A stretch of 64,000 nucleotides of DNA from Sphaerisporangium sp. TRM90804 (GCF_029846175.1 NZ_JARWAC010000028.1:56147-120146); one strand, 5' to 3'; shown: positions 44,409 through 54,187, counted from the stretch's first letter. Numbers and translations are program-made. Notes: generated by a model not told the origin, from the letters alone.

Positions 44409-44859
44409 GACGATGCTCCTCGGCGGGGTGTGTGCGGTGATGAATCCGGTATTACATGGACCTATCGGTCAATCAATGCCTTGACGCTTTATCAATTGCT
44501 TGGTAAAGCGGATAGTCGGATGGCCGATAGGCGAGATTCCGGCTTCGTGTTTATCGGTGCGCGGGAGGGGCCCGGTGGTCGTCACCTGGGGGTGCCGGAC
44601 TTCGTGACATGCGCGATCCCGGCCGTCGGCACCGTCGCTCCATGTCCTTATCCGGACACCGGTCGGTCAACGTGCGGCACATCAGCGGTATTTCACCGTG
44701 AAGCCAACCTGACACCTCAGGTGGACTCCCTTAGACCGTGACTCACTTAAGGATCGATCCTCGGATCGCTCGTGGATGTGGCCGCACGCCGTCCGGCGGG
44801 GAGGATGAAAGTCGGACACACTGCTAACAGCCCGGCATATTTTCGGAGGGTCAGAGGTC
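44409..44859. other. 451-bp intergenic region, AT-richer than surroundings
   Basis: Separates divergent protease and HD-hydrolase genes. The left third carries the protease promoter; on the plus strand TTGACG (44481-44486), N17, TAAAGC (44504-44509) is another promoter-like pair. A frame at 44430-44741 has no recognisable content. No RNA gene seen. Confidence 0.4.
44449..44476 (-). promoter_or_regulatory. Predicted promoter of the secreted protease gene
   Basis: Minus strand TTGATT (44476-44471), 16-nt spacer, TAATAC (44454-44449). This gives a short leader containing the GAGGAG ribosome site. Confidence 0.45.
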
Positions 44860-45498
44860 ATGCCTAAGGTCATCGCGGGGCTGGAGATTCCCGAGACGGC
44901 GGCGGTCGCCGAGGCGACCAGGCGCATCCAGGAGACGACCAGCCCTCTCATCTACCACCATTCCCGGCGAGTCTTCTTCTTCGGCCTCATCCACGCGCGC
45001 AGGCTCGGCGTCGAACCGGACCCGGAGCTGCTCTACCTGGCGGCCGTGTTCCACGACAGCGGCCTCCTGACGCCGTTCTCGCAAGTCGAGCAGCGCTTCG
45101 AGGTGGACGGCGCCGACCACGCGCGCGAATTCCTCCTGGAGAGGGGTTTCTCGACGGCCGCCGCCGACACCGTCTGGACGGCGATCGCGTTGCACACCAC
45201 GCCGGGCATCCCCGGCCGCATGGGCCCGGAGATCGCGGCCACGCACCTCGGCGTCCTGACCGACGTGCTCGGCTTGGGCCTGGACGAACTGGAACCCGGC
45301 CGGCTTGGCGAGATCCTCGCCGCCCATCCGCGAGGGGACTTCAAGAACGAGTTTCTGCGAACCTACGTCGACGGGCTCAAAGACCGTCCCGAGACCACGA
45401 ACGGCACGGTGAACTCCGACGTGCTCGAACACTTCGTTCCCGGCTTCCAGCGCACGACGACGGTCGAGCGCATCGTCGGCTCCCCCTGGCCGAGCTGA
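44860..45498 (+). CDS. HD-domain hydrolase (cyanamide hydratase-like)
   Basis: 212 aa single HD domain. Metal ligands H...HD...D: PLIYHHSRRVFFFGLIHA, LAAVFHDSGLL, ALHTTPGIPGRMGPEI. The arrangement is like fungal cyanamide hydratase and bacterial relatives of unknown substrate. GGAGGG precedes the ATG. Only 4 bp separate it from the following oxidoreductase gene, so the two are co-transcribed. Confidence 0.87.
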   Translation: MPKVIAGLEIPETAAVAEATRRIQETTSPLIYHHSRRVFFFGLIHARRLGVEPDPELLYLAAVFHDSGLLTPFSQVEQRFEVDGADHAREFLLERGFSTAAADTVWTAIALHTTPGIPGRMGPEIAATHLGVLTDVLGLGLDELEPGRLGEILAAHPRGDFKNEFLRTYVDGLKDRPETTNGTVNSDVLEHFVPGFQRTTTVERIVGSPWPS

Positions 45499-45502
45499 CC
45501 TC

Positions 45503-46426
45503 ATGCGAGCGATCATCGCGCGAGACCGTGACGCGGGTGTCGCCGGTCTCACCCTGACCGACATGCCGTACCCCCACGCCGCGGAGAACGACGTCGTCGT
45601 GCGCGTGCACGCCGCGGGCTTCACCCCCGGAGAGCTCGACTGGCCGGGAACGTGGACCGACCGCGCCGGCCGCGACCGGACGCCGAGCATCCCCGGGCAC
45701 GAGCTGTCCGGGGTCGTGGTGGAACTCGGCTACGGAACCACCGGCCTCACCGTGGGCCAGCGGGTGTTCGGGCTGGCCGACTGGGCCCGTGACGGATCCC
45801 TGGCCGAGTACACCGCGGTGGAGGCTCGCAACCTCGCCCCCCTCGCGGCCGACATCGGCCACACCGTGGCCGCCGCGCTGCCCATCTCCGGGCTGACCGC
45901 GTGGCAGGGACTGTTCGACCACGCCCGCCTCACGACCGGCCAGACCGTCCTCGTCCACGGCGCCGCGGGCGGCGTCGGCTCGATCGCCGTCCAGCTCGCG
46001 CGAGAGGTGGGCGCCCGCGTGATCGGCACCGGCCGCGCCGGCGACCGTGACGTCGCGCTCGGCCTCGGCGCGCACGCCTTCCTCGACCTGGACGCCGACG
46101 ATCTGCGGGACGCCGACGAGGTGGACGTGGTGTTCGACGTCATCGGCGGCGACGTCCTGCGGCGGTCGGCCGAACTGGTGCGCCCGGGCGGCACCCTCGT
46201 CACCATCGCCATGCCGCCCACCGTGCGGCCCAAGGACGGGCGAGCCGTCTTCTTCGTCGTCGAACCCGACCGCGCACGGCTGACCGACCTCGCCCAGCGC
46301 CTTCGCGCCGGACGGCTCACCCCCGTCGTAGGCGCCGTGCGGCCGCTGTCCGAAACGGTCTCCGCGTTCGCCCGCCACCCCCGCACGCCCGGCAAGACGA
46401 TCATTCGGGTCACGGAGGAGGACTAG
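45503..46426 (+). CDS. NADP-dependent quinone-oxidoreductase-like protein (MDR family)
   Basis: 307 aa medium-chain dehydrogenase/reductase without catalytic zinc ligands. The GroES-like half is ~1-120 (AGFTPGELDWPGTW, IPGHELSGVVVELG); the Rossmann motif is VHGAAGGVGSIAVQLAR (~150-166). The C-terminal segment LTPVVGAVRPLSETVSAF and PGKTIIRV is typical of zinc-independent quinone reductases. Physiological substrate unknown; operon with the HD hydrolase. Ends at a hairpin shared with the LOG gene. Confidence 0.9.
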   Translation: MRAIIARDRDAGVAGLTLTDMPYPHAAENDVVVRVHAAGFTPGELDWPGTWTDRAGRDRTPSIPGHELSGVVVELGYGTTGLTVGQRVFGLADWARDGSLAEYTAVEARNLAPLAADIGHTVAAALPISGLTAWQGLFDHARLTTGQTVLVHGAAGGVGSIAVQLAREVGARVIGTGRAGDRDVALGLGAHAFLDLDADDLRDADEVDVVFDVIGGDVLRRSAELVRPGGTLVTIAMPPTVRPKDGRAVFFVVEPDRARLTDLAQRLRAGRLTPVVGAVRPLSETVSAFARHPRTPGKTIIRVTEED

Positions 46427-46439
46427 CCGAGACCTGGAG

Positions 46440-47237
<798 letters not shown>

Positions 47238-47243
47238 GCATGT

Positions 47244-47249
47244 CACGCT
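47244..47249 (-). promoter_or_regulatory. -10 element, leaderless start of the long LOG gene
   Basis: TAGCGT on the minus strand, 6 nt before the ATG at 47237. Confidence 0.4.
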
Positions 47250-47383
47250 AACGGCACCGGCGGCCACTCCGGCCATACTCTGCGCCGCACCCCCGGGAAA
47301 GAATCTTGAACAATCTGCGACCGACGGCGGAACCGTTTGTTCACGAGGCTGCGTCTAAGAGCCGAGGGTGCTGCTCGGGACTG

Positions 47384-47429
47384 AAAGTGGCTTTCCCCGC
47401 CAAATGGCCGGCGAGGAAAGCCACTTTCT
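47384..47429. terminator. Long hairpin terminator between dapE and the LOG gene
   Basis: Perfect 14-bp arms GAAAGTGGCTTTCC / GGAAAGCCACTTTC with an 18-nt loop that itself contains GCC-AAAT-GGC. TTTT follows on the plus strand; the gene it would serve (dapE) reads on the minus strand. Confidence 0.65.
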
Positions 47430-47487
47430 TTTGTGCCCACCCCCAGGCCCCGCCGCCGGAAGCCGGCCGCGGCCGGGCCTGGCGGCC

Positions 47488-48555
47488 TCAGGAGAGCCAG
47501 CCGAGCATCCTGCGCTCACACTCGACGATCTTGGTCAGCGAGGCGTACTCGCCCTGCTGGTGCGCCAGGTTCGGGTCCCCGGGGCCGTAGTTGACCGCCG
47601 GGACGCCGAGCCGGGAGAACAGCGAAACGTCGGTCCAGCCGAGCTTCGCCCTGGGCGTGCCGCCGATCGCGGCGGCGAACGCGGCGGCGGCCGGGTGCGT
47701 CAGGCCCGGGCGGGCGCCCGGGGCGCCGTCGGTGAACCGCACCTCGTACCCGGCGAACACCTCGCGCACGTGCTCCTGGGCCTGCTCCAGCGAGCGGTCG
47801 GGCGCGAAGCGGTGGTTGACGGTCACCACGCAGGCGTCGGGGATGACGTTCCCTGCCACCCCGCCCGCGATGCCGACGGCGTTGAGCCCCTCGTGGTAGG
47901 CGAGGCCGTCCACCACCGGCTCGCGCGCCTGGTAGGCCGACAGCCGGGCGAGCACGGGCTCGGCGCCGTGGATGGCGTTCACCCCGAACCAGGAGCGGGC
48001 GCTGTGCGAGCGCCGCCCGGTGACGGTGACGTCCGCGCGCAGCGTGCCCTGGCAGCCGCCCTCGATCTCGCCGTCGGTGGGCTCCATGAGCACGGCGAAG
48101 TCGCCGGCGAGCAGCTCGGGGCGGGTGCGGCCGAGCCTGGCCAGCCCGTTGCGCGCGGCCTCGATCTCCTCGCACTCGTAGAACACGTACGTGACGTCCC
48201 GGGTGGGGCGGGCCACGGCGGCGGCCAGCTTCAGCGCCACGGCCACGCCGCTCTTCATGTCGGAGGTGCCGCAGCCGTACAGCAGGTCGCCCTCGACGCG
48301 CGAGGGGAGGTTGGCTGCGACGGGCACGGTGTCGATGTGCCCGGCGATCACCACGCGCTCGGCGTGGCCGAGGTCGGTGCGGGCGATCACGGCGTCGCCG
48401 TCGCGGACGACGGTGAGGTGCGGCAGCGGGGCCAGCGCCGCCTCGATGGCGGCGGCGATCGCCTGTTCCTCACCGCTCACCGAGGGGATGTCGACGAGCG
48501 CGGCCGTGAGCGCCCGGACGTCGCCGTGCGGGTCGAGCACCGGCATGTCAGGCAT
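47488..48555 (-). CDS. dapE: Succinyl-diaminopimelate desuccinylase
   Basis: 355 aa M20 zinc hydrolase of the lysine/diaminopimelate pathway. Metal/catalytic blocks: [17 protein letters not shown] (His, Asp), [16 protein letters not shown] (bridging Asp), [17 protein letters not shown] (catalytic Glu and ligand), [19 protein letters not shown], and a dimerisation lid ([17 protein letters not shown]). ATG at 48555 overlaps the dapD stop; the ATG at 48546 (TGACATG) is an alternative. Forms an operon with dapD. Confidence 0.95.
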   Translation of the reverse strand: MPDMPVLDPHGDVRALTAALVDIPSVSGEEQAIAAAIEAALAPLPHLTVVRDGDAVIARTDLGHAERVVIAGHIDTVPVAANLPSRVEGDLLYGCGTSDMKSGVAVALKLAAAVARPTRDVTYVFYECEEIEAARNGLARLGRTRPELLAGDFAVLMEPTDGEIEGGCQGTLRADVTVTGRRSHSARSWFGVNAIHGAEPVLARLSAYQAREPVVDGLAYHEGLNAVGIAGGVAGNVIPDACVVTVNHRFAPDRSLEQAQEHVREVFAGYEVRFTDGAPGARPGLTHPAAAAFAAAIGGTPRAKLGWTDVSLFSRLGVPAVNYGPGDPNLAHQQGEYASLTKIVECERRMLGWLS

Positions 48556-49384
48556 TGACGCCGTGCTGGCGCAGGACGTCGTTCAGCTCGGCCTTGTCGT
48601 GGCGCTTGCCGGCCTCCAGCCGCTTGAGCACCAGGACGCAGGGCAGGCCGAAGGAGCCGCCGGGGAACTTCTTGTCGCGCGTTCCGCCGACCGCCACGCA
48701 CCAGTCGGGAACCTGGCCGCGGCTGATCTCCTCGCCGGTCTCGACGTCGATCACCGGCATGGACGCCGACAGGATCGTTCCCGCGCCCACCACGGCGCCG
48801 GTGCCGACCCGGGCGCCCTCGACGATCATCGAACGGCTGCCGATCAGGGCCTCGTCGCCGATGATCACCGGGACGGCGTTGGGCGGCTCCAGCACGCCGC
48901 CGATGCCCACGCCGCCCGACAGGTGGACGTTCCTGCCGATCTGCGCGCACGAGCCCACCGTGGCCCAGGTGTCCACCATCGTGCCGCTGTCGACGTAGGC
49001 CCCGATGTTGGTGTACGAGGGCATCAGCACGACGCCGGGGGCCAGGTAGGACCCCCAGCGGGCGATGGCGCCCGGCACCACGCGCACGCCCTCCAGCGAG
49101 GTCTTCAACGGGATGCGGTCGTTGTGGTGGAAGTCGCCCACCTGGCTCCTGACCATGCCGAGCACGCGGAAGCTGAGCAGGATGGCGCGCTTGGCGCGCT
49201 CGTCCACGATCACCTCGCCGGAGGGGGCGTCGACGAAGGCGACCCGGGCCTTGCCGGTGTCCAGCATGTCGACGGCGCCGACGACGACGCCGCGCGCGTC
49301 GGAATCGTCGGGCGACAGCTCGGCGCGGCGCTCCCACAGCTCGTCGACGGCCGGGGGCAACGGGCTTTCAAAGGTCTCGCTCAT
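48548..49384 (-). CDS. dapD: Tetrahydrodipicolinate N-succinyltransferase
   Basis: 278 aa actinobacterial-type DapD, which succinylates tetrahydrodipicolinate with succinyl-CoA. N-terminal domain, then a left-handed beta-helix of hexapeptide repeats ([36 protein letters not shown] in outline; [46 protein letters not shown]) and a C-terminal substrate region. TAAGCT lies 8 nt before the ATG, with no Shine-Dalgarno, so a leaderless start is likely. Confidence 0.96.
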   Translation of the reverse strand: MSETFESPLPPAVDELWERRAELSPDDSDARGVVVGAVDMLDTGKARVAFVDAPSGEVIVDERAKRAILLSFRVLGMVRSQVGDFHHNDRIPLKTSLEGVRVVPGAIARWGSYLAPGVVLMPSYTNIGAYVDSGTMVDTWATVGSCAQIGRNVHLSGGVGIGGVLEPPNAVPVIIGDEALIGSRSMIVEGARVGTGAVVGAGTILSASMPVIDVETGEEISRGQVPDWCVAVGGTRDKKFPGGSFGLPCVLVLKRLEAGKRHDKAELNDVLRQHGVNA

Positions 49385-49392
49385 GCAAGGGG

Positions 49393-49398
49393 AGCTTA
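49393..49398 (-). promoter_or_regulatory. -10 element of dapD
   Basis: TAAGCT on the minus strand, 8 nt before the dapD ATG; faces the -10 of the divergent lysozyme-like gene 30 bp away. Confidence 0.4.
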
Positions 49399-49427
49399 GT
49401 GCCGCTCCACCACCACGGCCGGGCCGG

Positions 49428-49433
49428 TAGGTT
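49428..49433 (+). promoter_or_regulatory. -10 element, leaderless start of the lysozyme-like gene
   Basis: TAGGTT, 7 nt before the GTG at 49441. Confidence 0.4.
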
Positions 49434-49440
49434 CATCTTC

Positions 49441-50271
49441 GTGGCACGGCGACTCTCCAAAGCGGTTCTGACGATCATCGTCATCGTTGTCGTCCTGGCC
49501 GCAGCCATCTTTTTCGCGGTTTATCACTTTCTGAACCGGGCGCAGCCGTTCGCGCTGGGTGAGCACTGCGAGGTGAAGACCTCCGCGGGCACGCTCGACC
49601 TCGAGATCGAGCAGGCGCAGGTCGCGGCCACGATCGCCGCGGTGGCGACCCGCCGCAAGCTGCCCCTGCGCGCCCTGGAGATCGCCTACGCCACCGCGAT
49701 CCAGGAGTCCAAGCTGCTGAACCTCCCCTTCGGCGACCGCGACTCGGTGGGGGTGTTCCAGCAGCGGCCGTCGCAGGGCTGGGGCACCGTCGAGCAGCTT
49801 CAGGACCCCGTGTACGCGACGCAGCGGTTCTTCGCCGCCCTGGTGAAGATCAAGCGCTACCAGAAGCTGCCGCTGCACGAGGCCGCGCAGGCAGTACAAC
49901 GCTCCGCCGACGGCTCCGCCTACGCCCAGCACGAGGTGGACGCCCAGATCCTCTCCGAGGCGTTCACCGGCCGGGTGCCCAAGGCCGTGCACTGCTGGTA
50001 CCCGACGGCCGAGAAGCCGGTCGCCTACCAGGCCGCCAAGGCTCGCAAGGAGCTCGTCCGGGCGCTCGGGACGACGGCCTCCTCCGGCAACCAGATCGGC
50101 GCGGCCTCGGCGAGGCGGGGGTGGCTGATCGCCACCTGGTCGGTCGCCCACGCCCAGAAGTTCGGCCTGCACCAGGTGCGTTTCGCCGGCGCCCGGTGGC
50201 GGGCGGAGACCGGCCACGACGGCTGGCTGGCCGACGCCAAGGCGCCCGCGCGCGAGGTGGAGCTGACCTGA
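49441..50271 (+). CDS. Membrane-anchored lysozyme-like protein
   Basis: 276 aa. One N-terminal transmembrane helix (~8-30, VLTIIVIVVVLAAAIFFAVY), then an extracytoplasmic domain containing TAIQESKLLNLPFGDRDSVG followed by VFQQRPSQGWGT. The QES...SxGxFQQRP pattern resembles the catalytic Glu and following loop of SLT/lysozyme-fold proteins. Divergent from dapD, whose pathway supplies the peptidoglycan diamino acid. Often annotated only as hypothetical or heavy-metal transporter; I see no metal transport features. Confidence 0.7.
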   Translation: MARRLSKAVLTIIVIVVVLAAAIFFAVYHFLNRAQPFALGEHCEVKTSAGTLDLEIEQAQVAATIAAVATRRKLPLRALEIAYATAIQESKLLNLPFGDRDSVGVFQQRPSQGWGTVEQLQDPVYATQRFFAALVKIKRYQKLPLHEAAQAVQRSADGSAYAQHEVDAQILSEAFTGRVPKAVHCWYPTAEKPVAYQAAKARKELVRALGTTASSGNQIGAASARRGWLIATWSVAHAQKFGLHQVRFAGARWRAETGHDGWLADAKAPAREVELT

Positions 50272-50312
50272 GGGCACGGCGGGCCGTGAACCGGCCTGAG
50301 GGCACGGCGGGC
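50267..50312. repeat. Two copies of an 18-bp direct repeat
   Basis: CCTGAGGGCACGGCGGGC occurs at 50267-50284 (overlapping the lysozyme-like stop codon) and at 50295-50312, period 28 bp. Confidence 0.7.
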
Positions 50313-50383
50313 GGTGTGCTGACCTTGAGGCGTGACCGAGGCCCCGACGGGCCGTGGAGGCTACCTGAGAGGGCCCTGGCGGG

Positions 50384-51049
50384 CTACAGCATGCGCTCCA
50401 CGTGGATCGAGCCCGGCGACAGCGGCTCGGCGTAGGCGGCGGTCCACTGCTGGCCCTGGACGCGGTTGAAGCTCAGCAGGCGCCCGTCGGCGGCGCGGTA
50501 GTCGGCGAAGTCCACCAGCCCGCGGTCGGGGTAGCCGGTGGTGCCCTCGGAGCGGAAGGCGGCCCGCCCGCGCTGGACCGGCGAGAACTCCACGCCCTCC
50601 ATGATCAGCATCCGCTTGGCCGGCACCATGCCCTCGGTGGGCACCGGAGTCAGCAGGTAGACCTCCAGGTGCGGCGGGTCGTCGGGCGTCGCGCCCTCGC
50701 GCTCGCGGACCGACAGCCACTGGTAGTGGCGGCTGCCCTGCTCCAGCAGGTACTCGGTCCACTGGTTGCCCTGCCACGCCAGGTGCAGGGCGCCCAGGAC
50801 ACGCGAACGCGTGCCCTGGCGGTCGATGGTGTCGGCCACCTTGATCGTCCGCGGGTCGAGGTGCTCGGGGTCCAGCACGACCGGCCGCGCCAAACCCGGG
50901 TGCGTCGTGGACGACGGGTCGGGCGCGGGCTCCGGCGGCCGCTTGGGGGCCGGCCGAGCCGTGCGCTCGGACCGCCGCGTGCCGAGGAACGCGCCCAGCA
51001 CGACGACGAAGATGGCTGCGCTCACTGCGAGCACGACCGCAACGGTCAT
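50384..51049 (-). CDS. DUF4178 domain protein
   Basis: 221 aa. N-terminal transmembrane helix (~3-22), Pro-rich linker, then a beta-rich DUF4178 domain (GALHLAWQGNQWTEYLLEQG, YQWLSVREREGATP, GRLLSFNRVQGQQWTAAYAEPL). Function unknown; DUF4178 genes are frequently linked to DUF350/DUF4247 and spermidine-synthase-like genes, which are not present here. It ends 102 bp from the repeat region. Confidence 0.75.
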   Translation of the reverse strand: MTVAVVLAVSAAIFVVVLGAFLGTRRSERTARPAPKRPPEPAPDPSSTTHPGLARPVVLDPEHLDPRTIKVADTIDRQGTRSRVLGALHLAWQGNQWTEYLLEQGSRHYQWLSVREREGATPDDPPHLEVYLLTPVPTEGMVPAKRMLIMEGVEFSPVQRGRAAFRSEGTTGYPDRGLVDFADYRAADGRLLSFNRVQGQQWTAAYAEPLSPGSIHVERML

Positions 51050-51060
51050 GCCGCGGGATC

Positions 51061-52140
51061 CTACTGGAGCCGGAGCACCGCCGCATTGATGCGTTCGTCA
51101 CTCGCTGTCATGGCGATTCGGATATGTGACCCGCCGGCAGTTCCGTAGAAATCCCCCGGAGCGACCAGAATCCCCATTTCGGCCAGCGCCTGTACCTGCT
51201 CCCAGCAGCCGCGGTCGTCCGTCGCCCACAGGTAGAGCCCGGCCGTGGAGTGCTCGACCCGCCAGCCGGCCTTCTCGAGCGCGGGGCGCAGCAGGGCGCG
51301 CCGGGCGGCGTACCGCTCGCGCTGCTCCTCGGCGTGCGTGTCGTCGTCCAGGGCGGCGGCCATGGCCGCCTGGACCGGGCCCGGCATGATCATGCCCGCG
51401 TGCTTGCGCACCTCAAGCAGCCGCGCGACCAAGCCGGGATCGCCGGTGACGAACCCGGCGCGGTACCCGGCCAGGTTGGAGCGCTTGGACAGCGAGTGGA
51501 CGGCCAGCAGGCCCTCGTGGGAGCCGCCGCAGACGTCGGGGCGCAGGATCGAGACGGGGGTCTGCTCCCAGCCGAGCTCGATGTAACACTCGTCGGACGC
51601 CACGACCGCGCCGCGCTCGCGGGCCCACTCAACGACCTTGCGCAGGTGCTCGGCGGGCAGCACCTGGCCCGTGGGGTTGGACGGGGAGTTCACCCAGACC
51701 AGCGGCACCCGCTCGGGGCCGAGCCCGAGCAGCCCGTCGGTGGGGTGGGGGGTGGCCCCCGCCAGCCGCGCGCCGACGTCGTAGGTCGGGTAGGCCAGGG
51801 ACGGCAGCACGACGCGGTCGCCGGGGCCCACGCCGAGCAGCGTGGGCAGCCAGGCGACGAGCTCCTTGGAGCCGATCGTCGGCAGGATGTCGGCGGGGTC
51901 GACCGTGACGCCGTGGCGGCGGGCCAGCCACCCGGCGGCCGACCGGCGCACCTGTTCGGTGCCGTGGGTGAGGGGGTAACCCGGACCGCCGGACGCGCCG
52001 GCGAGGGCCTCGCGCGCGACGGCGGGCACCGGGTCGACGGGCGTGCCGACCGAGAGGTCGACGATGCCGCCGGCGTGTTCCGCCGCCCGTCGCTTGTAGG
52101 GCACCAGCCGGTCCCACGGGAAGTCGGGCAGCCCGATCAC
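51061..52140 (-). CDS. dapC: Succinyldiaminopimelate transaminase
   Basis: 359 aa fold-type I PLP enzyme, third succinylase-pathway gene after dapD/dapE. Signatures: DLSVGTPVDPVP, GSKELVAWLPTLL, NSPSNPTGQVLPAEHL (PLP-binding Asn), SDECYIELGW (Asp), the Schiff-base Lys in HSLSKRSNLAGYRAGF, and C-terminal Arg in GSHIRIAMT. GTG start at 52140 with GGGGGTGA 5 nt upstream. Linked to the ferredoxin gene as in other actinomycetes. Confidence 0.92.
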   Translation of the reverse strand: MIGLPDFPWDRLVPYKRRAAEHAGGIVDLSVGTPVDPVPAVAREALAGASGGPGYPLTHGTEQVRRSAAGWLARRHGVTVDPADILPTIGSKELVAWLPTLLGVGPGDRVVLPSLAYPTYDVGARLAGATPHPTDGLLGLGPERVPLVWVNSPSNPTGQVLPAEHLRKVVEWARERGAVVASDECYIELGWEQTPVSILRPDVCGGSHEGLLAVHSLSKRSNLAGYRAGFVTGDPGLVARLLEVRKHAGMIMPGPVQAAMAAALDDDTHAEEQRERYAARRALLRPALEKAGWRVEHSTAGLYLWATDDRGCWEQVQALAEMGILVAPGDFYGTAGGSHIRIAMTASDERINAAVLRLQ

Positions 52141-52184
52141 CGCGTCACCCCCAGAAGTTCGCACCTGACCCACGACACACGGAC

Positions 52185-52220
52185 GCGGGGCACCGCGACC
52201 AAGCGGTCACGGTACCCCGC
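52185..52220 (-). terminator. Hairpin between the ferredoxin gene and dapC
   Basis: GCGGGG-c-ACCG-c-GACC / GGTC-a-CGGT-a-CCCCGC with AAGC loop; 14 paired bases broken by two single mismatches. May attenuate rather than end transcription into dapC. Confidence 0.5.
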
Positions 52221-52245
52221 GGCGTCGGTGACCGCGAACGGAAGG

Positions 52246-52572
52246 TCAGTGCTCGGAGGCCTGCGGTGGGAGCGCCGCCACGAGTGGGTGGTCCCGCTCG
52301 ATCTTGCCCACCTTCGACGCGCCGCCGGGCGAGCCGAGCTCGTCGAAGAACTCGACGTTGGCCTTGTAGAAGTCCTTCCACTGGTCAGGCGTGTCGTCCT
52401 CGTAGAAGATCGCCTCGACCGGGCAGACGGGCTCGCATGCCCCGCAGTCGACACACTCGTCAGGGTGGATGTACAGCATGCGGTTACCCTCGTAGATGCA
52501 ATCGACGGGGCACTCTTCGATGCACGCCTTGTCCAGGACATCCACGCAAGGCTGCGCGATGACGTAGGTCAC
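52246..52572 (-). CDS. fdxC: Seven-iron ferredoxin
   Basis: 108 aa, 3Fe-4S/4Fe-4S ferredoxin of the mycobacterial FdxC type. Cys pattern C9-x7-C17-x3-C21-P and C40-x2-C43-x2-C46-x3-C50-P, with the actinobacterial C-terminal extension (DQWKDFYKANVEFFDELGSP). Electron donor to oxidoreductases or P450s. GTG start at 52572, with AAGGAG 6 nt upstream. Confidence 0.95.
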   Translation of the reverse strand: MTYVIAQPCVDVLDKACIEECPVDCIYEGNRMLYIHPDECVDCGACEPVCPVEAIFYEDDTPDQWKDFYKANVEFFDELGSPGGASKVGKIERDHPLVAALPPQASEH

Positions 52573-52676
52573 CTTGGACTCCTTCTTTCCGCGCCAGGGC
52601 ACGACTCGACCGCGGGTTGCTAGACCTAGTATTGCCGTGCCGACCAGGTGTCCGGAACGCGAGGGGGGGAAAGCTG

Positions 52677-52910
52677 GTGGCCCCTCAGTTCGGCGGCCGC
52701 TTCGTTGTGGCCGTCTCAGCCTCTGACGTGGGACGACGCGTCACGGTCCGTCGCAGGGACTCCGATGGCATGCGTGACACCGTAGGGGTCCTCGAATCGT
52801 GGGCCAACGGTGTTCTACGGGTTCGCAGACGCGACGGCGCCGTGGTGGAGATCTCCGAGGAGACCGTCGTGGCCGCCAAGGTCGTCCCCGAGCGCCCGCC
52901 CGGCCGTTAG
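52677..52910 (+). CDS. Small SH3-like barrel protein
   Basis: About 77 aa (VAPQFGGRFVVAVSASDVGR, then VTVRRRDSDGMRDTVGVLES, EISEETVVAAKVVPERPP). The beta pattern and the end VAAKVVPERP look like the N-terminal SH3-like domain of actinobacterial GNAT acetyltransferases of the cg3035/Rv0428c type, here without any acetyltransferase domain. The next gene starts 68 bp later with an unrelated frame. Start uncertain (GTG at 52677 or later). Confidence 0.55.
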   Translation: MAPQFGGRFVVAVSASDVGRRVTVRRRDSDGMRDTVGVLESWANGVLRVRRRDGAVVEISEETVVAAKVVPERPPGR

Positions 52911-52978
52911 CGGCCCCGCGCCAAGGTCGGTCCAATGATCCGCGTGCCTCCTCGACGCGCGCGGACGTTACGCTCAGT

Positions 52979-54070
52979 ATGCGTGAGGTGACCTCACGTG
53001 CCGTCGTCGCAGCAGCGCTTCTCGCCACCGCCGTGGCCGGGTGCTCCTCCGCCACGACCGAACCCAAGAAGCCCACTCCGGTGAACCCCACGGCCGCGGG
53101 CCTCGCCGCGGGGTTCGGCACCATGGACCGCCTGGTGGAGGCCGCGCGGCGTGAAGGCGCGCTGAACCTCGTCGGCGTCCCGCGCGACTGGGTGAACTTC
53201 GGAGCCGTCATCGACCGCTTCGCCGGCGAGTACGGCATCCGCGTCAACGTGGCCGAGCCCGGAGCCAGCAGCCAGCGCGAGATCGACTTCGCCAGGAAGG
53301 CGCCGCCCCAGCAGGCGCCCGACGTGTTCGACCTCAGCGTGGAGGTCGCGGCGGCCAACACCCAGCGGTTCGCGCCGTACAAGGTGACCACGTGGCAGGA
53401 CATCCCCGACCAGGTCAAGGACCCCACGGGCCTCTGGTACGCCGGCTACGGCGGCTACATGTCGATCGGGTACGACCCGCGGAAGGTGCCGGCGCCCAAG
53501 GGCTTCGCCGACCTGCTCAAGCCGGGATACTCCGTGGCGCTGCCCGGCGACCCGCTCAGCACGGCCTCCGCCTTCAACGGCGTGATGGCGGCCTCGCTCA
53601 GGTCGGGCCGGCCCGAGGCCAGGCGCGGCCTGGAGTTCTTCACCAAGCTGCGGGGCTCGGGCCGCTACAGCGCGCCGTCCAAGGCCAACACGCTGGTCGA
53701 CTGGGACTACGTGAACGCCGCAAAGGCGGCCGAGACCGCGAGCGACGACAAGCCGTCCTGGAAGGTGGTCGTCCCCTCCGACGCGGTGCTCGCGTCCTAC
53801 TACGTACAGGCCGTGAGCAAGAAGGCGCCGCACCCGGCAGCGGCCCGGCTGTGGCAGGAGTTCCTGTTCAGCGACGAGGCCCAGAACCTCTTCCTCAAGG
53901 GATTCGCCCGCCCGGCCCGCATGGAGGCGCTGGAGATGAAGGGCACGCTCGACACCCAGGCGGCGTCCCACCTGCCGCGGGCGTCCGGCACGCCGGTCTT
54001 CCTCACCATCGCCCAGGCCGACGAGGCCAAGAGCTTTCTGAAGGCCAACTGGGCGGCGTCCATGAAGTGA
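52979..54070 (+). CDS. Extracellular solute-binding lipoprotein
   Basis: 363 aa. Lipoprotein signal with lipobox VAGC (Cys ~22), then a type 2 periplasmic-binding fold (LVEAARREGALNLVGVPRDW, FAGEYGIRVNVAEPGASSQREI, DVFDLSVEVAAANTQRFAPY, GYDPRKVPAPKGFADLLKPG, HPAAARLWQEFLFSDEAQNLFLK), closest in pattern to Fe3+/putrescine-type binding proteins. No ABC permease or ATPase gene is adjacent. The start (ATG 52979 or GTG 52988) lies within a 17-bp palindrome, which may be an operator. Confidence 0.88.
   Translation: MREVTSRAVVAAALLATAVAGCSSATTEPKKPTPVNPTAAGLAAGFGTMDRLVEAARREGALNLVGVPRDWVNFGAVIDRFAGEYGIRVNVAEPGASSQREIDFARKAPPQQAPDVFDLSVEVAAANTQRFAPYKVTTWQDIPDQVKDPTGLWYAGYGGYMSIGYDPRKVPAPKGFADLLKPGYSVALPGDPLSTASAFNGVMAASLRSGRPEARRGLEFFTKLRGSGRYSAPSKANTLVDWDYVNAAKAAETASDDKPSWKVVVPSDAVLASYYVQAVSKKAPHPAAARLWQEFLFSDEAQNLFLKGFARPARMEALEMKGTLDTQAASHLPRASGTPVFLTIAQADEAKSFLKANWAASMK
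52982..52998. promoter_or_regulatory. 17-bp perfect palindrome at the start of the lipoprotein gene
   Basis: CGTGAGGT-G-ACCTCACG, 8-bp arms, directly after the first start codon. Placement suggests an operator acting on a leaderless or short-leader transcript; regulator unknown. Confidence 0.4.
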
Positions 54071-54187
54071 CGCCGGGGCGGCGGGCGGCGCCGGGCAGAC
54101 CCGCCGACCGATGTGTCGCGCCGACATCGAGGCTCTAAAGTGTCTTTACCTACGGACACGGAAAGCGATGTCTGAGAATGCGAGCTG

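Noticed and set aside
44430..44741. 103-codon open frame between the protease and HD-hydrolase genes
   Set aside because: No ribosome site, no recognisable protein, and it crosses the predicted protease promoter.
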